Of a DNA stretch of 64,000 bases, positions 23,319 through 33,677 are shown one piece after another. The notes under the pieces were generated by a model. That model searched no databases and was not told the origin of the DNA. It worked only from the letters and a program-made list of their open reading frames with translations. The position numbers were made by a program, and so were the translations under genes. The stretch spans positions 1,283,368 through 1,347,367 of the forward strand of contig FJOG01000017.1 in the NCBI GenBank assembly GCA_900073065.1, written 5' to 3'. Position 1 is the stretch's first letter; each line of letters starts with the position of its first letter. The stretch comes from Phialocephala subalpina (Eukaryota > Ascomycota > Leotiomycetes > Helotiales > Mollisiaceae).

Positions 23319-23337
23319 TACTGCTAGTTAGCTGCAG

Positions 23338-25104
23338 ATGCATCTCTGGGTGAGAACCTCCCTGAGGCACCTACAACAAAGTTGAGAGAAACGGAAAGGC
23401 TTCCTTGGTTTAAACCAGGATTGCTCAAAGCCAAGCGTTGGCTTAGAGACTGCTCGACGCATAGCGGGTGCAACGAAATTAGTCGTCGCGGTCAATTTCT
23501 CCCAAACCGACTAGTCTACATTGACAACGTATCTCCTCTAGGATTATGCATAGTTCTCGGCAGCAGCAATGATCCAAGTATAAAGTATATGACACTAAGC
23601 CATTGCTGGGGACCATTACAACCCTACAAACTCCTCCAACAGAGCTACAAGGACCTACAACTCAACATCAATTATCACGAACTTCCGATGACATTTCAGC
23701 ACGCGATTTTGGTCACAAATTCATTGAACGCCCACTGCCTTTGGATTGATTCTCTTTGCATCATTCAGGACTCCCCAATTGACTGGCGGCAGGAATATTC
23801 AATGATAGGAGACGTCTACTCTTATGGCCAGTGCAATATTTGTGCTAGCTCAGCCTCCGACAGCTCTCAAGGCCCTTTTTCTGGTCGTGATCTACCTAGA
23901 CCTCTAGTAGTCGGCGTGCTTATACAACAAGACGGAGAAACAATTCAGGATATGTGGGTTGCTACCACACCCAAGGCGTGGGGGAAGAGTGTAGGAAATA
24001 GTCCTTTACTGTCGCGAGCTTGGGTCGTCCAGGAACGACTGCTATCGTGTTGCAACCTTCACTTTACCTCGAGCCAGTTGTTCTGGGAATGCTCCCAAGG
24101 AACTTCGTGTGAATCTACCTTTGGCAGATTCTCGATCATTCAGAGGCGCCAGGTTGGGAAAAGAAGAGTTTGAATTTGCCTTCCTCAAACAACCTTGAGG
24201 ATACACTGTCGATGTCAGACAGCGATATTCAGCGAGTATGGAGCAGCATTGTCTCTTTCTATACTAAAGGAGCTTTGACAAGAGAGACAGATCGTCTCGT
24301 CGCATTGTCTGGCATAGCATTAAGAGTCTCCGAGTTTCTATGATTTCTGTTCGCAAAACGTGGAATTGATCTTTATCCTCGATACCTTGCCGGAATTTGG
24401 AGTGTCAACCTTTTGGAGCAATGACTTTGGCGCGCTATAAATCGTAATAACGGGCCTCAACACAAGCCAAAGGAATATATTGCTCCAAGCTGGTCATGGG
24501 CATCCATAAACGGCTGGGTGGCAGCCACCTATGCCGACGGCGGGGAGATCTGGGTCTAGCGTTAGTGAGCTCGTGGGATATTACGCTCCTTGACAATGAC
24601 CAACCGTTTGGTGGCGCCTCTGCAGGTTCGATAACAGTCGTGTACAAGATGGCAATCGCTGATGTCGATGACCCGGAGGCTTACAGTATCGGCGCCGATA
24701 TTTTCTTCCGAACCAATTCTGGCTTAAGCCACATTATTGATGGCGATCTTCATTGGGACAACAAGGCCGACTGTGCCCCAGGCAGCGCTGTGTATTTCGT
24801 CCCTCTATACGGGCTTATTCTCCCTAGCATAGAGAGAGCGACAAGCAGTCTTCCGTAATTAGGCTCGGGGGCAGTGATTGACGGGTTGCTTCTCATGCCC
24901 GCAGAGGAGGCGAACGAGGATGGAGTTTCAAGTCTACCCTCACGATACAGACGTGTTGGCATCTTGAAGATCTGGGGTTTTAAAAAGCTTGTTTTTTCTT
25001 TGAAGTTCTACAAAGCTGAATATAAGGACATACTAACAGAGACTTATGAGGCAGTTGAAGTGTTTGGGATTAGAGACAAAGCGTTTGCGATTACTATCAC
25101 GTAG
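23338..25104 (+). pseudogene. HET-domain (heterokaryon incompatibility) protein, main part, decayed
   Basis: The HET domain (PF06985 pattern) is clear: IKYMTLSHCWG, then HCLWIDSLCIIQDS..DWRQE with MIGDVYSYGQCNICAS, and SRAWVVQERLLSC. That frame ends at 24173. Homologous sequence continues in other frames: SDIQRVWSSIVSFYTKGALT with RDTDRLVALSGIA-like text near 24220-24325, YLAGIWSVNLLEQ(stop)LWRAINRN and YIAPSWSWASINGWVAATYA up to about 24560, then from 24562 SSWDITLLDNDQPFGG, a TAA at about 24856, and GLLLMPAEEANEDG with RYRRVGILKIWG to 25104. That makes several stops and frameshifts along the typical C-terminal layout. HET proteins trigger cell death when unlike hyphae fuse. This copy cannot make a full product. 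Confidence 0.85.
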
Positions 25105-25863
25105 TCTGTTATTTTTTCGAGGTCATTCTGGTCACTCGAAACCAATTTACTTGCACAGAGAGCAGAAATTTTATGCAAAAGTCTCCGGTTCAAGAGAGAT
25201 TAGGCCTTGCCTTTTCTTTCCTGCACGTTGCTTTGCAGGCGCACGCAATTTCTCCAGTAAGGGTGCAAGATCCTTGGTAGCCGCCATTGGCGCTCAGAAA
25301 GGTTCTGAAAGAGTAATTCACTGCTGCGGATTGCCTCAAAGACTCTAATCTCACACATGATGGCCCGAAGCACATGGTGCGCTCGATTCTCGATTGATTG
25401 CCAGCTCTGTTTTTACTATGCATGGGTTTCAGTTTTGGCTGAGGATTTCAGAGAGATAGTCAAGTATACTTCAACATCACATTCCTGCTGAGAATGCCTT
25501 GAGGTTCGCTTTCATGAGCCTGTTAGCCGCAACAATGGGAAGACAGGAGTGGCAAGTATACGGGTCCAATTTGAACAAGATGCACGATGATCTAGCATAC
25601 TCTTGCTAACTTTGTCTTCCTTCGCAGCTAAGCTAAGAAACATGTAAGTGACTTGTCTTGATTCCAATTCTCAAGGACTTGATAAGGCTAAGTTAGGATA
25701 AGAACAATGACACTAGGCCACCAAGCGCTGGGTATATTCTGACAAGTCTATATGATGTACATTGCAACAAGCGCAGACAGGATCGCAGACTCTCACGAAA
25801 GGAAGTCTGGGTTGCCAGCACACTTTTAACGCAAAAAATGAGACGCCCCTTCAAAAGGAAAGC
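25105..25863. other. Gene-free stretch
   Basis: No supported gene, only short ORFs. May be further decayed flank of the HET gene. Confidence 0.35.
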
Positions 25864-26838
25864 TTAGCCAAGCCACTCTGTCCACGATGGTTTATTCGTA
25901 CCTGCTGGATCATAATTGAACAGATAGAACAGGACAGCCGTGACAACATGAAGGAGAAAGAAGTACCACGCCGTTACCTGCTCTACCTTCCTCCACTGCC
26001 CATCTATCCCTCTCTCTTCCACGATTCTGGTCGTCTCTGAGGCATACAACACTCGATTCCACACCACACCGTTGCCAGAGCTGCAGCAACAACTTGGACT
26101 CAAATAATTTGGATAGTAGCTGGGATGACTTGATCAGTGAAGTAGAAGCCGATGGGCGCTCCGATGACGAAAAGAAGCAGTATCGCTGCGACTCTGGCCT
26201 GTTTCCAGGCTCGACAATGACGAAACGAGTAACCCAGCCCTGGGACAGCTAGGATTGCCTCGAGACTGCCGACGACTCCCGCAGACCATTGAGGGAGCGT
26301 ATGATGCAGCCGCCCGAAAATATCTCTGCATGTAACGGGCGCAAATAGATCATGAAAACGACCGCGAGGGCAATCGAACCATACGGAATGATGACGTGAC
26401 CCAGTGCCTTCCTTGTCATCCTCGATCTCCACCTTCCAAGCTGCCGGCCAACCCACTAACACCTCTGTGATGAGGAAAGATCGGAGATACATCGCAGCAA
26501 TGACCTTTGTCCACATCAGTCCCTCGAGAGCGAATATCTTGTTAAATTACGAGAGTGTCAGGAAGAAGAGCATCACTCGGTAATATTGTTCCGTACTTCG
26601 ATACTGCCTGGTTGCCATGCCCCTTTGCTTGCTTGAAGTCGACATATATCTCGCTTTGGAGCCTGATGCGGACTAAGCTGTCGTGTGCGATGTGGAAAGA
26701 TCTCGTGCCATGGTGGGACGCGAAACGGACTAGGAAGAGGATTGTGCCTATGATGCAGATAATAAGGAAGCTTCGAAGGCGACACCCAACGTCGGCGTCG
26801 GCAGCGCAGACCACGCCTGAGCCTGAGGGTTTGGCCAT
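25864..26838 (-). pseudogene. Multi-pass membrane protein relic
   Basis: Minus-strand segments in sequence are: MAKPSGSG... with a membrane helix LIICIIGTILFLV and ending at a TAA near 26542; then an open frame from about 26545 with MWTKVIAAMYLRSFLITEVL, a helix AAILLLFVIGAPIGFYFTDQ, a TGA at 26100 and VQVVAAALATVWC beyond it; then, after a one-base frame change, YASETTRIVEERGIDGQWRK, a helix FFLLHVVTAVLFYLF and NYDPAG...WTEWLG ending at 25864. The order and hydrophobicity suggest one protein of four or more helices, broken by at least a stop and a frameshift. I do not know the family. An intron could explain the first break but not the other two. Confidence 0.45.
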
Positions 26839-26869
26839 GGAGTTGATGGTGAAAGGGAAAAGCCCTCAC

Positions 26870-27541
26870 AACAATGTCGGCGGGGGAAACGGGATTCGAA
26901 GAGCTCGAGCCTGGCCCATAGATGGTCTGACTGATTCGACGCTCATTCTTCTTTCAGTAAAGTTAATCAGAAGTGTCTATAAAGATTGGAGAAACTCAGC
27001 GATACTGTTGAAGCTATGGGTGCTGGACTTAATGCGGAAAAGATCTGACCATTATCGCGAGGAGAAGAAGGCTTTCGTCAGGAGAGGAAAGTGGGATACT
27101 GATGTACAAGGCCAATGCTTTAGGATATTTTAGATGTGGTTTGTTCTCGGGGTTGGTAGTTGGTCCAAATTTTTGCATGGATCCTCGGTTGACCCTTTTA
27201 GCATCAGCATGCGAATAGCTTCGTACTCATTAAGCCGGTCCGTTCCATAAGAGAATCATACTTACTCGCCATCTGCGCACATTCGTTGCAACATGCTTTC
27301 TAAATCTTGAGTTGACCACACCCTCATCTATTTCGCCTAGCTTCCTATCCGTCATGCGTTTCGCGGATAAAGGACATGAAAGAAGGAATGATGATGATAA
27401 AACCTCGTTAATTTCGAGATCCAGAAGTATACACAAGAAGAACCCATCCTTAGAACTCCAGCAATGCATCACACACACTCCATTCCATGTCCTCCATCCC
27501 CCTCCACTACCTCCCACTCCAACCCCATCCCCATCAAATCC
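26870..27541. other. Gene-free stretch
   Basis: Nothing supportable. A plus-strand ORF that overlaps the membrane-protein relic and extends to 27133 is a shadow plus random tail. Confidence 0.35.
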
Positions 27542-28385
27542 TCACTGATTAAGCAACAACCCCGCCAACGTATTACTACTACTACTCGTCACCGTCCCCG
27601 TCCCATTCTTCAACCAACAAGTCCCAAAATTCAGTGGCACCTGGCTTAAATCCGCATTAAAAGTCGCAGCAACACACCCCACACTTCCCAAATTCCTATT
27701 GTAACTCGCACAAGCCTTAGCACAATCATCTATCGAATAAACAGTGATAGCGAGTATATCGGTAACGTGGTTGATGGCGACGAAGTCGCGGCCGCATGTT
27801 ACGGTGAAGGTTGATGTGGTGGTGAGGGAGACGGCGAGGTTAGCGTTGTTTAGGGAGGGGCAGGAGAGGGCGATTGTGCCGTTTGTGGGGACGGTGACGC
27901 GGGCGGTGGATGATGCGGCGGCGGAGGAGGACGTAGAGGATGCGGAGCCCGAGGTGGTTGAGGCAGCGATTGCGGTTATGGTGGTTGTTATTGTTGTGAT
28001 GGTTGAGTTGGACGCCTTCGCGGAACTGAGGTTTAAGGTTAGAATTAAGCTCGCGAGAAGGTGGAGTGAGCAGTGGGGTATGAACAATTTCCACTCACTT
28101 CTTCGCATTATTTACCGCCATGGTACCCCCAACCCCTCCTCCAATTCCAGCAGCAAGAATAACAAGTATCAACGCCAGCACCAAAAAGAACGTCGTTGTC
28201 CTCAGCCCACATATCGATTTCTCTTTCACTGGCGCCTGGCCCTGATCTTGATATCCGTAACTTCCATCGTAACTTGGTGCGGGCAGGCCCTGATTGTGAT
28301 TCGAGTATTGGTATGGTTTGGGAAGTGGTGTTTGTTGAGGGACGACTTCGAGTTGAGAGTGTTGGTAGACTTCGGGGTAGGACAT
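27542..28385 (-). CDS. Single-pass membrane protein with PAN/apple-like extracellular domain
   Basis: Two exons on the minus strand, 28385-28099 and 28025-27542, joined by a 73-nt intron (GTGAGT...CTCAG with a TCTAAC branch site). The product is 256 residues. Residues 1-70 are a cytosolic Tyr/Gln/Pro tail (SQLEVVPQQ, GLPAPSY). Then comes a short CGLRTTTF basic stop and a helix FLVLALILVILAAGIGGGVGG, then a Ser/Thr-rich stalk that should be O-glycosylated, then a domain with about seven cysteines (LSCPSL, FTVTCGRDF, IDDCAKACASYN, GCVAATF, GTCWLKNG) typical of fungal PAN/apple-like modules. There is no signal peptide, so it is a type II membrane protein. Function is unknown; surface binding is a guess. 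The relic at 4137-4439 is from the same broad family. Confidence 0.8.
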
Positions 28386-29143
28386 TGTCCCTCAGAGTTT
28401 TCGAGTTCGAGAAGACGTCTGAATCGGCATCGTGAGAAGAAAAGAAAGAGGACGCGAGGGATTGCGCGAAATGGGACGACAGAGGTACCTAGTACGAAGG
28501 TAACCCTGCTCAAAAAAGATCTTAGCTCTGGCACGACACTGGACTGCGCCGCGTGAGATTGGGGGCCGCCAAGGCTTGCAGCGCCAGGTACTGGCTCTTG
28601 GCAACTTTTGACCTCACATCGTGATTTGTGAAGGGGGTACTTGCACGTGGATTGTGTCTAATGCAGGGGAACAATAGAGCATGCGCAGGGACAAGTGACT
28701 GCGTTTCTGGCCGAAGAGAGTTGACTCAAGATCGAAGCAAAAGGGAGCAACGAAATCTTCAAAATCTTCAAAATCTTTCGGTCGAGAACGCCTTTGCCGC
28801 AATCCCATCCCAACTTGCAAGGATGGGTTTTACCCCGGTTTCAGCATCGTGATGATTGGATCTGCGGGCAAATTTAAAGGTGAGGCTTGTGCTCGTAAGG
28901 CGGAGCCAGTGAAGAGGCTTAGATTCCCATAACCCTAGTACACAGCGCTTGGCGGCTCCTCGGGAGATTCAAGCCCGGCTGGTTGGAGGAAGATCCCCAT
29001 CAGCCCTGGCCAGAATCCTCTTCAAGGCTCAAACAGATGCCAACATCGAACAGTGATTCGTGAAATATATCTTTATGTCGCAATTTCCAAAAACTTGTGA
29101 AGAGATACTGAAGCATTCCCAGAGAATTCGAACACAATCAAGA
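28386..29143. other. Gene-free stretch
   Basis: Promoter side of the membrane-protein gene and 3' flank of the hydrolase gene; nothing else seen. Confidence 0.4.
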
Positions 29144-30217
29144 TCAATGTCCAACAGCCTCCCCAAAATCCTTCAAAAACAACCACCTACTCTCCTTCAC
29201 CCACCCCTTCTTCTGGAAATCATTCGCATACTTAGGAAAGAAGTCCACAACATGCAACAAACTCTCATCATGCGCCATCGCCACAAGAATACTATCATCC
29301 GCATCCGCTTCCATGACCTTCTCGATCGTCCTTTCAGCCTCGTCAGCATCATGAGCCACTCCTTTCTCGCCCCTTGCTATCGCGAAGAAAGGCTTCTTTC
29401 CATCTCCGTCTCTGTATAGAGGTTCGAATAGTGAACCCGGACAAGGAGTGCTGGATTTCATGTCGAAAGGGCTTGGTGAGATGGAATCTGGAATAGGTAG
29501 GTATTGACTCGGTCGAAATTCTCCGCCGTGGTGGCAGGCGTCACCGCCCATGAAGATAAAGGAGTTTGGATTTGACGTTACTCTCGCAAGTCCACAGATA
29601 TGCCCAATTGCATGCCCCGGGCTGTCCAAGAGATAAAAACTCCCGTCTCCGAAATAATCGAAAGCTTCAAAATTCCCAATCTTGAGTCCTTGATCGAAAG
29701 ATAGTTCCCGAAGTTCTCTTCCTGAGTAATCGCTTTCAAGGATAGGGGAATTGAGGTTGGACGGGTAGCCGGGAGTGAAAGCTGATTTGAATCCGGGACC
29801 GACGATTAATGCTGTAGAAGACTCGAAGGTTGAGGGGTCCCCGACGTGGTCCCAGTGCCAGTGGGACCAGATGATTGCTTCGATGCTTGACCCGGAGACG
29901 CCATTGGCTTCCAATTGTTCTCGCACGCCTTGTTTAACAATGGCTTTCCAGCCCCTTGAGGAGATTTGGTCAACGATTCTTTTGGCGTAGTTTTCGTGGT
30001 CCTCGCGGACGCCGAGGTCGAAGAGGAGGGAACGCTTTGAGGGGTGCTCGATGAGGAAAGAGAAGGCGGGGCAGGTGAGGGTGTTGAAGCCTTTGATGTC
30101 GGGCTGCATGAAGATTGAGGTAGGTATCCCGGAGATGTGGGAGGTTGTGTCGATTATTCGGACGGAGACGGTGGTTGATGATGACGGGATTTTGAGATCT
30201 GGCGGTGGTTGAGCCAT
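29144..30217 (-). CDS. Metallo-beta-lactamase-fold hydrolase (lactonase-like)
   Basis: A single exon of 357 codons. The metal site is complete: H119-W-H121-W-D123-H124, then SPGHAIGH with H202, and GGDACHH with D226 and H229/H230. The N-terminal strand ends in LLFDLGV, and the spacing fits the AHL-lactonase/AttM-like group of MBL proteins that fungi carry in large numbers. These enzymes use two zinc or iron ions to open lactones or hydrolyse esters. The substrate cannot be named here. There is no signal peptide, so it should be cytosolic. It begins MAQPPPDLKI with a good Kozak-like context and has no frame damage. Confidence 0.9.
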   Translation of the reverse strand: MAQPPPDLKIPSSSTTVSVRIIDTTSHISGIPTSIFMQPDIKGFNTLTCPAFSFLIEHPSKRSLLFDLGVREDHENYAKRIVDQISSRGWKAIVKQGVREQLEANGVSGSSIEAIIWSHWHWDHVGDPSTFESSTALIVGPGFKSAFTPGYPSNLNSPILESDYSGRELRELSFDQGLKIGNFEAFDYFGDGSFYLLDSPGHAIGHICGLARVTSNPNSFIFMGGDACHHGGEFRPSQYLPIPDSISPSPFDMKSSTPCPGSLFEPLYRDGDGKKPFFAIARGEKGVAHDADEAERTIEKVMEADADDSILVAMAHDESLLHVVDFFPKYANDFQKKGWVKESRWLFLKDFGEAVGH

Positions 30218-30415
30218 CTTGAAGGTTTGACGGTGGGAATAAGAGTAAAATGTTATGAATAACTTATATGTGAACTTAAAATATCTCAGAAATTTGCAAT
30301 AACAGAGTTCAAAAGCAATAGAGAAGAGGAATGAAGAAGCCTCTTGAGAACCATCCTATTTGAAGCTGGCCTCGGTGCCTGACGTCAGCAATGCTTGCGT
30401 TAACTCCGAAAGTTC
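30218..30415. other. Promoter region of the hydrolase gene
   Basis: Short intergenic flank between the hydrolase and the inverted-repeat element; no motif recognised. Confidence 0.3.
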
Positions 30416-30581
30416 TACTGTGGTCTTTGGATAAATAAGTCCACCCCTTGAGGGTTCTAAAGCACAGACAAGTCAAGGGTCTTAGACCAATCAGCGAGCT
30501 ACTATCATCGACTTTGTATGTGGAAACGTCTGGAAGTGTAAACCCTCAAGGGGTGGACTTATTTATCCAAAGACCACAGTA
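30416..30581. mobile_element. MITE-like element with 41-bp perfect inverted repeats
   Basis: 30416-30456 is the exact reverse complement of 30541-30581. The whole is 166 bp with an 84-bp non-coding middle. Both ends are TA, so the body 30418-30579 begins CTGTGGTCTTTGGATAAATA and is flanked by a TA duplication, as for Tc1/mariner-type MITEs. The ends do not match the pogo-like element at 21190, so a different autonomous parent must be assumed. Confidence 0.8.
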
Positions 30582-31048
30582 CTTGAACAACCAGCAGACG
30601 ACTGAAAGGATGATTGGAAACATATGCAGCATGAATCTTAAGAGACTTCTTCAGATTCGGGGCATGTATAAATTGATATGATTTAGGAACAAAAGAGAAG
30701 AAAAAATTGCAAGCAAGGCTGCGAGGCTGACTGTGCAACCTTGTTAGAGGGGTCAGACATTGTGAATAAACTGACCCCTCAAAATTGCTGAAAACAATAA
30801 CCTCGCACGTGTTGTGCATCATCCTGCTCTTAATTGGCTGTCTTTGATTCACACCCACCGTGCATATAAGCTCATACCGAGTTAGGATAGGCGACATCCG
30901 TTAGCCTTCTGCCCTACCCTTAAGCTTCCCCACTACCACATTTTTTGTCCTTGGAGTTTTGGAGTCATCCCCACCGAATCTGTACCCTCGAGGGCAAGAA
31001 GGCCATTATCCCATACCCAAACACGCTCTCCAAGCTCCCAAAGTCAAA
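30582..31048. other. Promoter and 5' UTR of the phosphoribosyltransferase gene
   Basis: Nothing but small ORFs. A CACGTG hexamer lies near 30806. Confidence 0.4.
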
Positions 31049-31814
31049 ATGGTCGTCAAGGAGTACGTAACCTACAACCAGGTACCTTTAAACCCCAGAA
31101 AACTACCCCTCGCGAGGCGAAAATCTGACAGCCCTGCAGGTCCACAAGCTCTGCCAGGAAGCCGCTCCTCGAATTCTGGAGGACTTCAAGCCTCAGCTTA
31201 TGATCGCGATCGGAGGCGGTGGATATGTTCCTGCGCGAATTCTGCGATCGTTCTTGAAGCAACCTGGGTCTCCAAATATCCCTATTCAAGCTATTGGTCT
31301 CTCCCTCTATGAAGCTCTTCCTTCGACCCATCCTTCGGGAGCGAATACACCGGGCGATGTCGAGCAGTTGGGTACCAAGGTTACAAGAACTCAATGGTTG
31401 GATTTGAATAGTCTGGGGGACATGGAGAATCTGGTTGGCAAGCGCATCTTGATCGTGGATGAGGTCGATGATACAAGGACGACGTTGGAGTATGCTGTCA
31501 AGGAGTTAGAAAAGGACGTCGAAATTGCCAGGCAGAAGCTTGGTGGTAAGGGAGAGAAGACTGTTTTCTCGGTGTTTGTCTTGCATGTAAGTGCTACGAA
31601 AGGATTTTTCTGCGAGGCTCTGGTTCTCGCGGTAGCGCTGACATCTTTCCAGAACAAGGACAAATCGAAGAAAGGCTCCCTACCTGAAGACATGCTCAAG
31701 GACAGTAGATATCTGGCGGCTCGGACAGTTGGCGATGTCTGGATTTGCTACCCTTGGGAGGCTACAGACATCGATGAACACGATGCTATGGCCGAGAAAC
31801 AACCATCGAAATAA
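31049..31814 (+). CDS. Purine phosphoribosyltransferase (HPT1/XPT1-like)
   Basis: Three exons, 31049-31081, 31140-31586 and 31653-31814, encode 213 residues. The first exon has only 11 codons (MVVKEYVTYNQ). The 66-nt second intron has no in-frame stop, so an intron-retained form would add 22 residues. The PRPP-binding motif ILIVDEVDDTRTT lies at about 114-126, and the N-terminal loop IAIGGGGYVPARIL at 34-47. The size and the DEVDDTRTTL signature fit yeast Hpt1 and Xpt1, which salvage hypoxanthine, guanine or xanthine to nucleotides using PRPP in the cytosol. I cannot separate the two by eye. No damage is seen. Confidence 0.9.
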
Positions 31815-32259
31815 GCTTCTGATGCAGATTCTTAGGACATATTGTTTGGGGGTTAGATCTCAACAATCGTATCAAGGTTTTCTTGCAACCATTTACTAAC
31901 ATAGCTGACTGAGTAATCTTGTAATCGTCTCAACTTTTATCAATTCTCCAAACATACGTGAAATGTTCTGGGACTTCGCCGTTACACCTGTGAAAGCCTA
32001 TCGTTATCTTAGTCCGCCTTCAGTGGCCGAGAGTGGGGTGGAGGGGCTGAAAGGGCGTAGCTGGGGTGATGACACAGCTCGTTCAGGAAGCTCCTCTCAC
32101 TCTTCACTCGCCGACGACTGCTTGTCTGCCTTGTGGGTCCAAAGTTTCAATCACGAATAATAACCGACGCCAAAATCTCACATATAAGATCTCATTCTAA
32201 GTGGCATACTCTCTTACTCTAAACATATATAAACTCAGATCCCGACATTGCCGTCTCAG
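31815..32259. other. Intergenic, promoter of the dehydrogenase gene
   Basis: A TATATAAA box at about 32225 lies 35 bp before the ATG at 32260. Otherwise nothing. Confidence 0.5.
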
Positions 32260-33677
32260 ATGCTTTCAAGTGTTGCTCATCGTTTGAGAAGTCTGACATC
32301 AACAATCATGGGAGATGCCTCACCTCCGAAAGGGGAGTATATCCTCGTTTGCTTACCATTTGCTGAAACAATTCTACACCCAATTATCGAAGGCATAAAG
32401 AAGAGACATCACAATGTCGAGATTGAATATCACGATATCAATTTCATCCCAGGATGGACAAAGGGCAACAACAACGTTTCCGATGGTACTCTCATTTATC
32501 TCATTTTATTCTTAGAATTATCTAATAAAGTCATATAGAATCATGGAAAAAGGTCACCATCCTCGTAACCCTCACCGTCCTCCCACCAAACACCACCATC
32601 GCCTCCAACCTCAAGCTCCAATTCTACACCCAATTATCGAAGGCATAAAGAAGAGACATCACAATGTCGAGATTGAATATCACGATATCAATTTCATCCC
32701 AGGATGGACAAAGGGCAACAACAACGTTTCCGATGGTACTCTCATTTATCTCATTTTATTCTTAGAATTATCTAATAAAGTCATATAGAATCATGGAAAA
32801 AGGTCACCATCCTCGTAACCCTCACCGTCCTCCCACCAAACACCACCATCGCCTCCAACCTCAAGCTCACGGGTACGTAGTTCAACATTTCGGCTTCGGA
32901 TTGCGTGATTGCTCTACATATTCTCCCGCTTCCGTGTATTAAATTGAGAAACACATACTAATTCGTCACGCAGTGCAATTGGGCGTCAAAGTACGCGATA
33001 CTTCCTATATTTCTACTTCTCGGTTTTAAGGGTTATGTCCTTGACCGAAGAGCGATTCTTTTGTTTTGAAGATTGATTGATTGCTAATATGAAAAATAGC
33101 GGCAAAAGTTGCGAAAGCATTAGGAATGGATGTAATCGCTTATACAGCCTCTCCCCGCCCCACACCTGAGAGCAAGAAAGATAGAGGTTACATCGTCCCT
33201 GGCACTGGCGACGAAGACGGTCTCATTCCCTCAGCCTGGTATTCGGGATTGGACAAAGCCTCTCTCCACAACTTCCTAAAACAAGACATCGACATCCTCC
33301 TAATATCCGTCCCACTAACCCCCGAAACGACGCACCTCCTCGGCGCCGAAGAATTCGCCATCCTAGGCAAAACCAACGCATTTATCGTGAACATCGCTCG
33401 CGGCGCCATCATAGTCCAAGATGAACTTATCAAGGCGTTGAAGAAGAAACCGGAAGACGGAGGATTGAGGGGAGCGGCGCTGGATGTTACGGATCCGGAA
33501 CCGTTGCCGGAGGGGAGTGAGTTGTGGGATTTGAAGAATGTGGCGGTTACGCCGCATGTTAGTGGATTGGGGACTATGTATGCGAATCGGACGTTTGAGA
33601 TTTTGGAGAGGAATTTGGGGGCGATTGAGAGTGGGGGGAAATTGATTAATGTGGTGGATAAGAAGAAGGGGTATTAG
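32260..33677 (+). pseudogene. D-isomer-specific 2-hydroxyacid dehydrogenase, duplicated and missing an exon
   Basis: The N-terminal substrate-domain part (GEYILVCLPFAETILHPI, then FIPGWTKGNNNVSD) is in exon 32260-32485. ESWKKVTILVTLTVLPPNTT follows after a 53-nt intron (32486-32538). A perfect 250-bp tandem duplication then repeats the end of exon 1, the intron and exon 2. The final exon, 33100-33677, has MDVIAYTASPRPTPESKKD, LLISVPLTPETTHLL, VNIARGAIIVQDELI, and ALDVTDPEPLPEGSELWDL with TPHVSG. Between them only AIGRQ (32974-32990) of the NAD-binding GxGxxG turn remains. About 80 residues of the family, the substrate-binding segment with its SAG, GIHGPQIAEW-like and GYG stretches, are absent. 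The exon before AIGRQ must supply two bases, but the surviving upstream exon supplies one, so the frame is broken too. Confidence 0.85.
32369..32868 (+). repeat. Perfect 250-bp tandem duplication inside the dehydrogenase gene
   Basis: 32369-32618 and 32619-32868 are identical base for base. Each copy holds one donor (32486, 32736) and one acceptor (32538, 32788). Length is not a multiple of three. Splicing from the first donor to the second acceptor would remove exactly one copy as a 303-nt intron and restore the normal exon junction. Confidence 0.95.

Larger units (their letters stand above)
21188..23320 (+). mobile_element. Pogo/Fot1-like DNA transposon with 53-bp TIRs
   Basis: The element spans 21190-23318, about 2.13 kb if the gap size is right, flanked by a TA target duplication (21188-21189 and 23319-23320). 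The terminal inverted repeats begin AGTCGGGCCCCCTAGAAGTT and are identical for 53 bp. A 557-base N run (21262-21818) removes the 5' part of the transposase. TA duplication, a CENPB-type DNA-binding part and a DDE_1 transposase place it in the Tc1/mariner superfamily, pogo/Fot1 group. It is not autonomous: the transposase has three in-frame stops. Confidence 0.93.

Noticed and set aside
26555..27133. 192-codon plus-strand ORF
   Set aside because: First half is the antisense of the membrane-protein relic; second half shows nothing.
32369..32868. 250-bp direct repeats as a solo-LTR or retroelement
   Set aside because: The repeat unit is host coding sequence plus its intron, directly adjacent copies, no terminal TG/CA or target duplication.
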